A stretch of DNA of 64,000 nt from Benincasa hispida (lineage: Eukaryota; Streptophyta; Magnoliopsida; Cucurbitales; Cucurbitaceae), in NCBI RefSeq assembly GCF_009727055.1, contig NC_052357.1, positions 5,531,065-5,595,064 of the forward strand, in the 5' to 3' direction. Shown here one piece after another: positions 11,963 to 23,520 of this stretch (within the stretch, counting starts at the first letter, position 1; each line of letters starts with the position of its first letter). Below the pieces are notes generated by a model. The model was given only the letters and a program-made list of their open reading frames with translations, made no database searches and was not told where the DNA came from. The translations under genes and the position numbers were made by a program.

Positions 11963-13093
11963 AATATGAAAACTAAGTGAGATAGAAACGGTAAATTAGA
12001 ATCTTGCTAGTAGTACACTTTAAAGAGATTCTAAGCTGATCCAACCTATATACATCTATACATTAATGTATATGATACACATACATATATATCAATAGAC
12101 ATTAAAGTAACATGTGAATTGATTAATGCAATGCAACACCAATTTTTTTTTTTTTTTTTTGGAATAAAAAGATTCACATAGTATAGTCAATTATCAAGAT
12201 CTAAAACTTAAAAAAATATACCATTTGTCAATTTAATATCGGTTAAGCTCTGTCAACCTAAACATAACTTAACTGGAGGAATTATACTCTTGTGAATTAA
12301 AACAAACCCTAGTATATATATCAAAACAACTCAATCACATTACTTGATGTTTTTTTTAGGGAGAAATTTATAGGGAATTTTTCTACATGGTATGGACAAA
12401 TTTCTCAATTATGTTTATAGCCATTGACCTCATCCATTAAATCTCTCTAACCAAATTTAGAAGCAAACAAGACCAATATCAAACTAGTGTAAAAGAAATC
12501 AAGCTAAAATTCTAATAAAATACAATCCGATGTTAAAATACACTAAATAGTCCTTAATGGATGGATTGAAAATTGTTTTTAATTAGATAAGAGCCAAGTG
12601 TTATGGTCACCAGTGATAATATTTGTAATTTCTTCTCTTCACCCTCTTTCTCATCATCTTAAACCCCCTTGCAATCACATTGGAGGCCTCAAATTTACCA
12701 AAAAAAACTTAATCTGAGCCAGTTCTTCAAGAATATTAGGCCTCCCAGCTCTAGAGAAATTAGGAGTTGTGATCAAGCCGAAGAATTAAGTAGGTAAACA
12801 AAGATAAGAGCAAGGAAAATGAATAAAACAATATACCTAGAATTCAGCTTGTCAAGCCTCACTGCTAACCAAAGCCTCCAACTGACACAAAATGTTAGAG
12901 TAACTTAAAAGTATACAAATAATTTCAAATATAAATAAGCAAAGACTCAAACATGACAACACATATACCGAAAAGACTACCTACCTAATAGACTGTAAAA
13001 AAGTTTATCACACCTCTCTAATAGAATGTGACCTTTCTCGTCATTCATATTCTCAGCAACATTATCCACGAAGCTTGTGCGTAGCTAACAAGA
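11963..13093. other. Intergenic, no gene seen
   Basis: AT-rich sequence with a T run at 12147-12162 and no supported ORF. It may include lost 5' exons of the pseudogene to the left, but nothing can be shown. Confidence 0.5.
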
Positions 13094-13205
13094 GCGAGTT
13101 GCTGCAATTAGATTCGAGGAGATCGAGTGCGTTGTGGTCAGATCCGATGAGATGGAATGTGTTTCAGTCAGATTGGACGAGTTGAACAGCAGATCTGGTG
13201 ATAGG
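13094..13205 (+). repeat. Left copy of a ~112-bp direct repeat
   Basis: Beginning GTTGCTGCAATTAGATTCGA, this segment matches 16693-16805 with about one change in six to ten bases. Both copies are built from a shorter iterated motif resembling GTCAGATCCGGCGAG. The right copy belongs to the DNA next to a CACTA-type terminus, so this copy may be part of the same element. Confidence 0.7.
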
Positions 13206-13376
13206 AGTGTATTATAAATGAAGATGAAAGACAAGATTAATGTGAATGAAGATGAATGGTAAATTACTTCTTTAAGTGAGAAGATTGGATGATGCGTCTG
13301 TGAGATGCGTTACACTCTCTATGATCATACAAGCTTTTCCTAAGTCAGATCCAAGTATAAATCTAATTCAGGTTCC

Positions 13377-15366
13377 TGATGAAGGAACTCTAAAACTAGA
13401 AAACCAGTGAGCAGAAGCAGATCGTTCCAAACTCCATTGAGAAAGAACATATACATTTATAGGCATATAGACATAGTTATGCATAAAGAATAAATTACAG
13501 CATGCTTCTTAAGTAAATACAAAGGGATCGAGTATAATACCTTTGAAGAACTCTTTCTTCACGTATTTCCCTCAATCAAACTTGAATGCGTCCAAACAGC
13601 ACGAACACAATGATCAATTGGAAGATCCTCGACCACCAGCGAGTGAAACTCGATCCTCAATCCTCGAACAGAACTCGACACCACCACAAAGTTACCTTGG
13701 TATTCTTGGTGTGAGAATCCAGGAGTTGTGAACTCTGTATGATTTTGGATAAAAGAATGGAGGAAGTAAAGAATGAGTAGACGATCGAGTATGCGATCAA
13801 ACGATCATGTAGAAGAAGAAGTCTATCGTATAGACTTGATACTCGATCACATAATAACGAGTACTATCATATAGTAACTCGACGCTTGATCTTTTAGCCT
13901 CTAAGGCTATCGTTTAGTAAAACTAGTTTTTACTCGATAGCTTTTCTGTGAGATGTATCCGATTGAATGAATTTGAAAAATAAATTTTCTTTTTATCTCA
14001 CAGTTATCATAAAACTGTGAATAACCAATCACTCAAGTTGGTTATTGAGAAAAGAAATATTAATTATCATATAATTAATAAATTATAAATAAATACAATA
14101 ACTAACTTATCATATTATATTTATAACCTATAATTTTAATATTGCATCATATGCAACATATAAATCATAGTTCTTTTCCTATTTTATGGCATTTAATATA
14201 AATCAAATTTATATTAATTCCTCCAATCAAATAATGTATCAAATACATCATATCAATTATATCATATATAATCAAATTTCCCTTTGTTAATTTGAACACT
14301 TCAAACTAACCCAAAATCTGATTCTCAACTTGAACCCATTAAGCTACCAAGAGGACCTTATGGACCTATAGCTTAAAGCTCTAACGGTACGTGAATAATT
14401 GACAAAACTCTTTAATCACGATATCCACCTTCTATTAATTGTCCGACACTCCACTAAAGACCGACAATTACACTCTTCCCACTACAGATATATTTCTGTG
14501 TCCATTGGATATAAGCAATCAATAGTGCGATGATCCTTCACAAATCGCTCGTAAGTATAGTTTGGCCAATTTACCATTTTGCCCCTGTAGTTACATTTAA
14601 CTCCTTAAGTACCACTGATTCCTCTAATAAACAATAAGTCATAATCCCACTATAACTAAGTCCTCTCTTCCCAAGAGAGGGCGTGGCCACTATGTTCAAG
14701 ACCCGGAATTAACTCTTAAGGGAACAATTTATCTACTTACCTTACATCAGGGAATGAGTGAATTTCGTCTTGTGTAGCTGAGTTCCCAGATCTCCAATTA
14801 GACAAATCCCCAAAATGGTAGACGTATTGAGTTAGCAATCTGGCCACTCTCACCCATACAAATCAAATGACCACCTTCATGAGCAGAAGTTCCCAACTCA
14901 CTCAAGATTCAGGTTATGTCACCTATGGTCATCCTAGTGAAATGTAAGTTTCTATTATCAACGATGTTATATAAAGAGACTAATCATTTCGTGGTCCAGT
15001 CTTACACAAACTCTTTGTATAGGATACCCCGGTCGCATGTCTCTACATGAATTATCAGGATCAGATCATTTGTAGAACTTTACAACACTTGTAACATCTA
15101 CAAAGATAGTCGTATTCGTAGTGTCACCAGGATAAGGTATCTTCCTTTATCCATATACTATAGACCATTTAAGTTATTATTTAAACAATATCCACCTGTA
15201 TGGTCTCTACATACTTGTTTAAATTTACATAAAATAACCTCAGATCTTAGTTTGTTGGATTGAGTAAATGCTTATAAAATAATACTTATTTTATTAATAA
15301 CAATATGTTTATACAGAGTTTACAAACTACAAGATTACAAGGAGATTTAGGACACCATTCCCAACA
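13377..15366 (-). mobile_element. Solo LTR-like copy (about 1.99 kb)
   Basis: On the minus strand it starts TGTTGGGAATGGTGTCC at 15366 and ends TTCCTTCATCA at about 13377 (or TTCCTTCA at 13380). It shares blocks with the other large LTRs here, including CCTTATGGACCTATAGC, CACTCTCACCCATACAAATC and the CATTTCACTAGGATGACC stretch. No polypurine tract lies to its right and no primer binding site to its left, so it is not attached to an internal region. Its flanks (CCTGA or GTTCC on the left, CTTGG on the right) do not form a target duplication. An ORF at 13543-13731 inside it is not supported as a gene. Confidence 0.75.
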
Positions 15367-16692
15367 CTTGGTAAGTCCAGGGTCGAACACAGGGATTTAT
15401 GCTAGACTAATGCAGACTTTGCATTGCAGTAGATGCAGAAAAGGTTCTAAATAAATGTTGGAGGAGTTTATCTACACTAATTTTACTGCATGCATGCAAG
15501 AAAACACAAGAGTTCAAGTGAAACATAAAGTTTAATGAAAGAATGGTGCTAAGTGATATGGGTATGCGTTGATCCAAGTAAGATGAACACGTGTAAGAGT
15601 GTGGGTAAAGATGAAGATGATAGATGCTTGTTTACAATCCAAATGTATGTAGATGCATTAGGTTTCTATTTATCTAACTATTCAACATTTCTCAATGTGA
15701 ATGACACATGTTTCTATTTCTAGGGTACATGCGTTGGTTACAGAAAACAGTGAAACACAAGTATTTTTATCTCTAAAGCTACTGTGCATTCTGACTCAAT
15801 GCGTTTCTAGCTATCCTATTCTCTCGAATGGTTTTAGCTGAGATAACTTCAACCAAATGATCAAAATGATTAAAACTTTATAAATTAAGCATGCACATAG
15901 TCACAAACACGTCTAACACAATGGAATGTAAGCAAAGACAAAAGTGATGGATCAAATGCACGATTTTATAAAGAACGAAAGTGTTCTTACAATGGCAACA
16001 ATCATGTGAGATGATAAATGGAAATGAAGTGAAAAGAAAAGAGTCAAGCCACAGAGTTCAATCTCTTGTCCTCTTTGGCTTGATATTAATGTGTGTATAA
16101 TCAACTTGTTAAAGAAATGAAGAAGAATTCTCTCTCGAGCTTGGTCTTCTACAATTCTCCTTGATCAACAATTACAATGATTCCTTTCCTCCTGTGTTCT
16201 TCTTGCTGCAGCAAAAAAAATATAATCTAAGCTCTAAAATGCTCTATCTATTTGATGCTATTTATCTCCGGTTGCAAATTTTCCAATTTATAGGCGTTTT
16301 CTCTCAGCAACTTGTGATATGACAGCATTAATTTCCATGCACTGGTCAGCCGCTTGCCATTTCAGTTGCTTTTCAAACGCTGACATTCAGATACCCATAC
16401 TTGCAAGTGATGATTTGACAAGAATAGCACGAACCAATGTATCTTCTCTGCGTTGGAATCCTTCAGACATATGTCTTTACGTCAGCTGAGCCTGCGACAC
16501 TTAGCAAATTTTATTGAAATATTGCGATAAGATGCGTTAGTGACGAAGTTTTATCAAAAAGAATGTTTTTGTAAAGGCTAGTAGTGTTTGAGGAATTCCA
16601 TGTGTTTTTCTTTAAGACGAGTGAGTTTTTATCATTAAGAATCCTAATTGTTCCAACTTTTGAGGGACAATAACTTGTATTTCTATAAGTTA
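15367..16692. other. Unclassified repeat-like DNA
   Basis: The left edge reads TTGGTAAGTCCAGGGTCGAA, a phrase often seen in plant retroelement-derived repeats. The rest has recurrent GATGCGTT/CTGCGTTGG words but no recognisable protein. It probably belongs to an older element between the LTR on the left and the CACTA-type end on the right. Confidence 0.35.
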
Positions 16693-17343
16693 TCAAGTTG
16701 CTGCAGTCAGATCCGGGGAGATCGAGTGTGTTATGGTCAGATTTGACGAGATGGAATGTGTTTCAATCAGATCCGGCGAGTTGAATTGAAGATCCGGCGA
16801 TATCGAGCTAAGTTGCAGTCAGATTCAACGAGATCTAGGTTTGCTATAGCATATCGATGTTCGAGAGATGGCGAAACGAAGTTAGAGAAAGAGGACAAGA
16901 AGGCTATGGAGAAGGAGACCCACATATCTAACCACAGAGAACGATGGATCTAAACCAAGGCTGGATCGATAGACAGTACCGATCGACGACAATGGTGGAT
17001 GGTGTCAATTTGAGTGGGAGGTTTAACAAGAGAGAGAGAGATCTGTGTGGGCTGTGTGAAATAGAGTTAAAGAGAGAGAGACTACGGAAATGAGGTTGGT
17101 GGCTAGAATTTAAGGGAGAAGAAAAAAAAAATGGCACATTACTTCCTTTCAAACCATAAAAAGTTGAGTGAATTAGTGAATTAAAAAATGGATCTTTAAT
17201 GTTGATTTAAAACCGATATTATAGGTACGCCTACAATGTCGGATTAAAACCGACATTAAAGATCCACTTTTATTTAGAAACCAACATTGTACATCTATTT
17301 TTAGTTTTTGCAACCAACGCCAAAGCCTAGATTTCCCGTAGTG
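16693..17343. mobile_element. Right end of a CACTA (En/Spm-type) element
   Basis: The segment ends TTTCCCGTAGTG at 17343. Its reverse complement starts CACTACGGGAAATC, the CACTA signature. Just inside are short inverted motifs around TTTAATGTCGGTTTTAATC / GACATTAAAG (17195-17265), the subterminal repeat pattern usual in plant CACTA elements. The segment also has the right copy of the 112-bp repeat (16693-16805). A matching left CACTA end and 3-bp target duplication (expected TAG) were not found, and no transposase is visible. ORFs here (16756-16953, 16928-17152) have no support. Confidence 0.6.
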
Positions 17344-17560
17344 TAGAAGTCTATTGGTGTCTATCGATGATAAAAACTGATAGAAGTCTATCACTGATAG
17401 ACTGATCGAAGTCTATCAATGTTTTTTTTTTTTTTTTTTCTATGTCTGTAAATAGTTTGACATTTTTTCTATTTGTGAAAATTTTTCCTTCATCATTTAC
17501 TTGTGTAATTATTGAACTTACTAGGGGAAAAGGTAGTTTACCATTTCTTTTTTTGGGTCT
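17344..17560. repeat. Palindromic GATAGA repeat, copy 1
   Basis: Repeated and inverted GATAGAAGTCTATC / AGTCTATCACTGATAG words lie at 17347-17420, followed by a T run and a TATTTGTGAAAATTTTTCC arm. Related copies are at 22175, 31653/34171, 35005 and 59765. This copy is the most divergent at its ends. Confidence 0.5.
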
Positions 17561-20540
17561 ACCCATTTATAACGTAATAATCTAAAAATATTATTAGTAT
17601 AATTTGTTCGATTAAACTTCTACACGGTAAGTCTATTATAATCTATCATTTCAACGGGGTAAATGACATATACTGCATTTTTTGAAATATAAAGTTTAAA
17701 TCTCCCTGCCCATGGGTTGTACTAAAAAAAGAGTATATTACAATTACCGATATAATTCCGAAATTCGCATTTGAGTTTACTAGACTAAAATAATCAATTA
17801 GTGACATGCTTTTATGTAGGCTCCGTTGGGCCACAAGTAGTTCATATATATAGAGATCATTGAATTTTTAAGTGATATTTATGTTTGAGTTTGATAAATA
17901 GTAACTCGAATATATATAGAGAGGTCTCGATGATTTTTGGAGTGATAATTATATTTAAGTTTGATGTTACATTTATTCTGTTTAGTAATTCAAATTCTAT
18001 ACCTTCAAGTGTGATTTAATAAGGTTAATTAGGAAAGAAAAGGAGATGAAACTTTGCATTAGTTTTTTGTTTAATTATCATAACTATTAATCAATTTGTG
18101 GAAGGTTATCAGGTTGGTGTTGAAACTTGAGTTTAAATCTTCCTATGTAGTTTATAAGTTGCATTCCACTGGTTCATGCACTCTCTTATGTCAGGTTTCC
18201 ATTTCTTAGTAGATACTCATCTAGAATTTTTTTTAGATCTAAAAACATACAAAATGAAGATAATTAATTTAATATTTTTGTTTTCAATTACAATAATTGT
18301 GAGATGAGAGATCGAACTTCTCTTTTTGTTTAATTTAGTGTCTAGATCATTCGATTTTTTTCTTTAAAAATTGAGAACAACGAAGAAGATACTAAATAAT
18401 GTGGGGATAGGTAGGGAGAAAATGTTGGGTAGGAATGGAGAAGAGCAAGTCCAGGAGGATTTGGGTTAAATTACAAATTTTATATCGTGAAACATTTGTC
18501 CCTTAAACTTTATAAAATAACAAAGAATTCATTTGTTGTAGTACAACACTCAGCAAGTGGAGGGAGGTAGTACCAACAATATATGTACCATAGACAAGAT
18601 CGAAGGGTCGTATTTGGCATACCATTTATCGTGTTTTAGTACACTAGGTGGGAATAGAGAGATCTGAATCTCAAACTTCAAGATCATATCATATTGTACA
18701 AGCTAATTGCTACTGAACTCGGCTTAATTTGGCAATAAAATTTAATTTTCTATCTACAAATATCAAAAGTATGGGACACAAAATTAAAAATTTATAAACT
18801 AGACATGTACTATATATAAACTTCAAAGTTTAAGGACTAATTTATTTGAATTTATCGTATTGTCTTTGAAATAAAAAAATCATCGTTATATTTTGTCAAC
18901 GATTAAAACAACATATAAATCTTTTAACTTTTTGTTGATGCCAACATACTGACGGAAGAAAATGTATGTATTTGATCTTCGTGTGACAAAACAATGAGTT
19001 TGTAATTTTGAGAAGAGAGAACTTGCAAATATATATTTGTGTGTACGCGCGCGCAAACAGCGTGCGTCCGTGATTCCTGCCATCAGAATTCCAATGCTCA
19101 AGTTAGTTTCAATAAAAGGTTAGCCTCTTTAAGGGGGAGGTTCGACCTCAGTCTCTGAGACCGAGGTGAGCCTATGGACCTTTTTGGCCTAATTTTCTCT
19201 TTCACCTCTTAGTGTACTTTCTTTTGGCCCACTTTTTGCATTCTTTAAATATTGACATGATAGGTCCATTATAGAACTTGTGGTCCAAAATAATCACAAC
19301 CTTTTTAATATCTAAAAGTATGATGCTAAAGTTGGCACAAGATAAAAGAGATTAACAAATTATACAATTTTGTTCATAAGAATTTGAATACACAACCTCT
19401 GAATATATCTATAACAAATTGAAACAATTATTTACATAATTATTTTATTAAAATATTATTGTAATTTTTATGATTAGATAAAATTATCCTTTCACAACCA
19501 TAAAATGGATGGAAAAGGCGACGTTCGGAAACAGGTGGCCCTAATTAGATGGTATGGATTAAAAAACTTTTTAATTGGTAAGGATAATTAAAAGTAGTAC
19601 AAAGGACAAAAAATCACTCTTAAAATATAGTGATCGTTGCAATTATATCCTTAAACTTTTAATTTAGAAAATTGAACTTTTAAAATTATATAAATATTAA
19701 AATTTGATCAAATTAGACCTTCAAACTTACGTAATTGTATAAATGGTAATATTTGTATGAATTTAAGAGTTTAATTTTGAGATATAATTTCTATAATTAT
19801 TATAAATTTATGGATCTAATTTGAAATCTATAAAAATTTAGGAGCCTAATTTTTATAGTTTAAAGATTGAGGGTTTAATTGTAATGTGATTTTTAAGTTT
19901 GAGGCGCCGTATTTAAATTTGGCACTAACAAACACAATAATTTGGCATGGAATTTTGAGAGTGCCATGTGCCTTGTTGTCCAAGACATGGACTTTACACA
20001 ACACGGTCATTATCAAATGTCAATTTTGCCCATGTTTATTTTATTTTCTCTCTCTCTCTTTTTTTTTTTCAAATAAAAAATTCAAAATATAACTCAGCTA
20101 ATGCTTTACAAAATATATGACTTCAATTTCATAAATTCAAATCAGTTGCAATAATGGTGACCCTCTGATTGTTTGACTTCAATTACAAAATATATGACTT
20201 CAACATATTATTTTTTTCAAACAAAAAAATAAAAACCAAATATGTATGTGTATATATATATATATATAATTTTTGCAGTCAAACAAAAAAGGAATTTGCA
20301 CATACAGCATTGCGCATCGCTTAATTAGGGGCTTCATATTATTTAAAAAAATAAAAATAAAAAACAGTTGACAAAATAAAATGATGCAGTTTTTTTAATC
20401 ATTATCATACATAAATGCATATTACATATCTAACAATAAAATATAACATAACTATATAAATGCGTATTGCAATTTTTTTTCCAATTTTTTATATCACCCT
20501 TTTAGTTATAAATCATTTTAGAAAATAAGCCACCTTGACT
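17561..20540. other. Intergenic, no gene seen
   Basis: AT-rich DNA with no ORF I can support. Minor features are an alternating CG run near 19045-19053, a CT-rich tract near 20048-20063 and a TA microsatellite near 20250-20268. A G-rich segment at 19130-19200 has no recognised motif. Confidence 0.5.
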
Positions 20541-20544
20541 TTAA

Positions 20545-21695
20545 GTAGCATTGGGTGTGTAGGTTTGAAATTAATTCTGGGAATATTAAGTCTGAAGATT
20601 AAGTTAGAAGGTTTAAATAGCTTGGGTTTAAGAAGACCGTGTTTAGAGAGTATAATTTGGAAGTTTGAGTTTAAGAAGCTTGTGTTGGAGTGCAGTGCAG
20701 ACTTAAGTAGTCTAAGAATGAACTCCAGATTTATAAATCTTTAATGGTGAAATATTTTTTTGTATTTAATCATTTGTTAGATTTTAAATTAGTTTAAATT
20801 TGTCATCTTAATTATTTTAATATGATTAAGTTTAAAATAAACCAATTTTAACTTAAAATTGAACTAAACTAGTATTTTAATATTAAATTCAATTATTAAG
20901 TAGTTATATTTTTTTTAATCAACTTACATTTGAGGAGTAAAATCATAAATTTTGGGTTTTAGTTTTTATTTGGTTGTTTTAAACATTTTAAACTAGAAAA
21001 TGATTCCAAGTCTCCAAGCTAGTTAAATTGACCGACGAAAAAATAAAATGATTAAATTAAATTAGAGTTTTCTACACATATAACCTAAATAAATATATCT
21101 ATACAATTGCAATCTAATGGCGTGTTTAGAAAAAAAAAATATATCTTTCAAAAATTCATTTTTATTGAAACACTTTTAATAGAAACTCATTAAAATAAAA
21201 AACACACAGGTGTTGCAATTCTTTCTTAAAAGTATTTTTTATACAAATTTGTCTAATTTTTTATATACTAATAGTATTTTTATTAATGTTTTTCAAGGTT
21301 GGCTAGTGACGGTTGTTGGAGGTTGGCCGACGTAGTTGGTGGTCGGAATTTCATCAGTGTGGGGGAAGGGGTTGCCAAAGGTTGGTCAATGGTGGTCAGA
21401 GTTGGTCGATGGCCACTGGAGGTTGGCCTATAATGGTCACTGAGGTGGCAATCGTCGGAGGTGGCAGCCAACTGTCATCGGAGGGTGGCGGTCGGAGTTG
21501 GCCGATGGCAATCTCCAGATGTGGTATCTAGAGGTTGGCCGACATACTTCCTAGATTAATTTTAATAACTCGTGGGTTTGAATAATGTTTACTAATCAAA
21601 CCCATGAAAAAAGAATTTTCATGTCCCAAATAAGGTCGAGTTTTAGATGTCTAACCTATCAAATCTCAACTATTGAAACAAACACTCCTAAATTT
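20545..21695. repeat. Possible MITE-like unit with a GC-rich core
   Basis: The left edge (GGGTGTGTAGGTTTGAAATT) and the reverse complement of the right edge (GGAGTGTTTGTTTCAATAG) resemble each other weakly, as in some non-autonomous elements. The left part iterates GTTTAAGAAG/AAGTCTGAAG-type words. No target duplication could be fixed, so borders and class are tentative. Confidence 0.25.
21296..21545. repeat. GC-rich GGTTGGCCGA minisatellite-like patch
   Basis: Variants of GGTTGGCCGATGG / GGTTGGTCAATGG / GGTGGCAATCGTCGG recur about eight times in 250 bp, in a region that is otherwise strongly AT-rich. ORFs across it on both strands (21313-21531 and 21471-21283) follow from the repeat and not from coding constraint. 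Confidence 0.6.
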
Positions 21696-22174
21696 ATGAG
21701 AACAATGAGGATGAAATGATAATAAAAAGGTAATTATCAAATATGTTAGGTTCCATTTTCAACCAAAAAAAAAAAAAATAGATACGAAAATTGTATAAAC
21801 ATTTTTGAGAAAAATGAAACAACAAGAAAGGATTAGCCAAAGTAGGTGCTACGTTATTTTTTCTTTAAAAGATTAATGATACTTCATGACATTTTCAAAA
21901 AATTGAAATAAAAATTTTGTAACTCTTAATTTTCCATCACTATATATATATATAAATAAATAAATAAAAATTATATATTCGGTCACAAATACAAAAGGTT
22001 TTTCTATGATTTTAAAGTCTTCCTCACACGAAGGCATTGATAACTAAAAAAAAATGCAGCCTCCTTCATTGCATACCTAACCATCAACAAAAATTAATCC
22101 ACCTATAAAAAGCTTAGTATTAAAAAAAACAAAGAATTAAAATATTAATAAAAAGACGTTTTTATATAAGAAAA

Positions 22175-22330
22175 TGAGTCAACTTATTTACAAATATAGC
22201 AAAATGTCATCGTTCATAACTGATAGATCTGATAGACATCTATTAATATTTATCACTGAAAGATAATGGCATTTTGTTATATTAAAAATATTTCTACCAA
22301 TTTTGTCATTTAAAATAACACTCTTAATAA
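22175..22330. repeat. MITE-like palindromic repeat, copy 2
   Basis: The arms read TTACAAATATAGCAAAATG on the left and CATTTTGTTATATTAAAAATA on the right, enclosing an ACTGATAGATCTGATAGACA core. The same layout is seen at 35005-35215 and in the split copy at 31653/34171. Confidence 0.6.
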
Positions 22331-22404
22331 TACAAGTAAAGTTTTGTTTTGTTTTTTGAACAAAGTTTCGAATTTCAATTGATTTTTTTTTTTTTTTTTT
22401 TTTG

Positions 22405-23520
22405 TTAAAAATCAGTTTTAGTCCCTAAACATTTGTAAAAATAACAATTTAATCCCCGAACTTTGTTTTGTAACGGTTTAGTTCCTAAAGTCTCAATTTT
22501 GTAACAAGTTGTTCCATGAACTTTAGGGGTGATAATCGGTTTGGTTTTGAGGCCAACCAAGAACCAATCTAAACCAATTCTTTTTAAGAGAAGAAATTTA
22601 AACCAATATTAAATAAAGAACAAAACCATTAGATTGGTTTTATTTGGATCGGTTTATTATCAATTTGATTCACGGTTTTTAACATTTTCTTTCTTTTTCT
22701 CTAATTTTTATTTTTATTACCACTTTTGTTTTGAATTGGTCCTTTTTGTTGATTTACATTTAAAATTTGGTCTATTCATTTTTTTTATAAAATTGAAATT
22801 TGACATCTTTATTTTTTTTCTCTTGGCACTTTTTTAAATAAAAAACATACATGGTCTATAATAATTGGTATTTTTTTCTAAATAACAAATATATATGCAC
22901 CATAATAATAAAAATACTCGAAGATAGTTTACTTTTAAGAGTATATATATACCATTAGATCAGTTTGGTTTTGATTGGTTTTTCTAATGAAAAATCGATC
23001 CCAATCAATACTTTTTGGTTTTTTCCAAATACAAACCAAGATGTCCAATTTTATACTTAAAAAAAAACTAAACCAAACTATTGGATCGGTTTGGATTGGT
23101 TTAGTTTTCGGTTTTTCGGTTTTTTGTTGCACTCATAATTAACTTTACTATGTAACAATTTAGTCATTATATTTTCAAATTTGTAACAATTTAGTCCCTA
23201 TTGTAAAAATTAATGTTGAGATTTAATGAGATTTCTTGCGTAAATAAATCAATAAACTAATTTGAGACTCAATATTTTTATAAACTACAAAGTCTACATC
23301 ATAAAATAATAATATTTAAAATCAAAAAATTTGATAATATTTTTTTACGTTAGGGACTAAATTGTTAGAAATTTGAACGAACAAGGACTAAATTGTTTGC
23401 ACTAAAGTTTAGGGAATAAATTGTTACAAAACTGAAAGTACAGGGGCTAAATCATTACCAACCAAAATTTAGGGACTAAATTGTTATTTTTACAAAAGTT
23501 TAGGACGAAAATATATTTTA
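22405..23520. mobile_element. Inverted-repeat element with AATTTAGTCCCT arms
   Basis: The left arm (TTTTAGTCCCTAAAC, then GTAAAAATAACAATTTAATCC) is matched in inverted orientation at 23440-23515. Inside, TAACAATTTAGTCCCT-type words repeat about every 30-40 bp on both arms, on opposite strands. The element is interrupted by a hAT-like insertion at 22524-23137. Without it the element is about 0.5 kb. No coding capacity is seen. Superfamily is not assigned. Confidence 0.65.
22524..23137. mobile_element. Non-autonomous hAT-like element with 8-bp duplication
   Basis: It starts TAGGGGTGATAATCGG, and the reverse complement of its right end starts TATGAGTGCAACAAAAAACC. Imperfect inverted blocks rich in GGTTTGGTTTT / AAACCAAACC follow inside both ends. 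The flanks are ATGAACTT (22516-22523) and ATTAACTT (23138-23145), 7 of 8 identical, which fits the 8-bp duplication of hAT elements. It encodes no transposase (614 bp; ORFs 22634-22837 and 23132-22935 are low complexity). Confidence 0.7.

Noticed and set aside
16756..16953. 65-aa basic ORF near the CACTA-type end
   Set aside because: The Arg/Lys-rich sequence follows from iterated CAGATCCGGCGAG words; no transposase motif is present.
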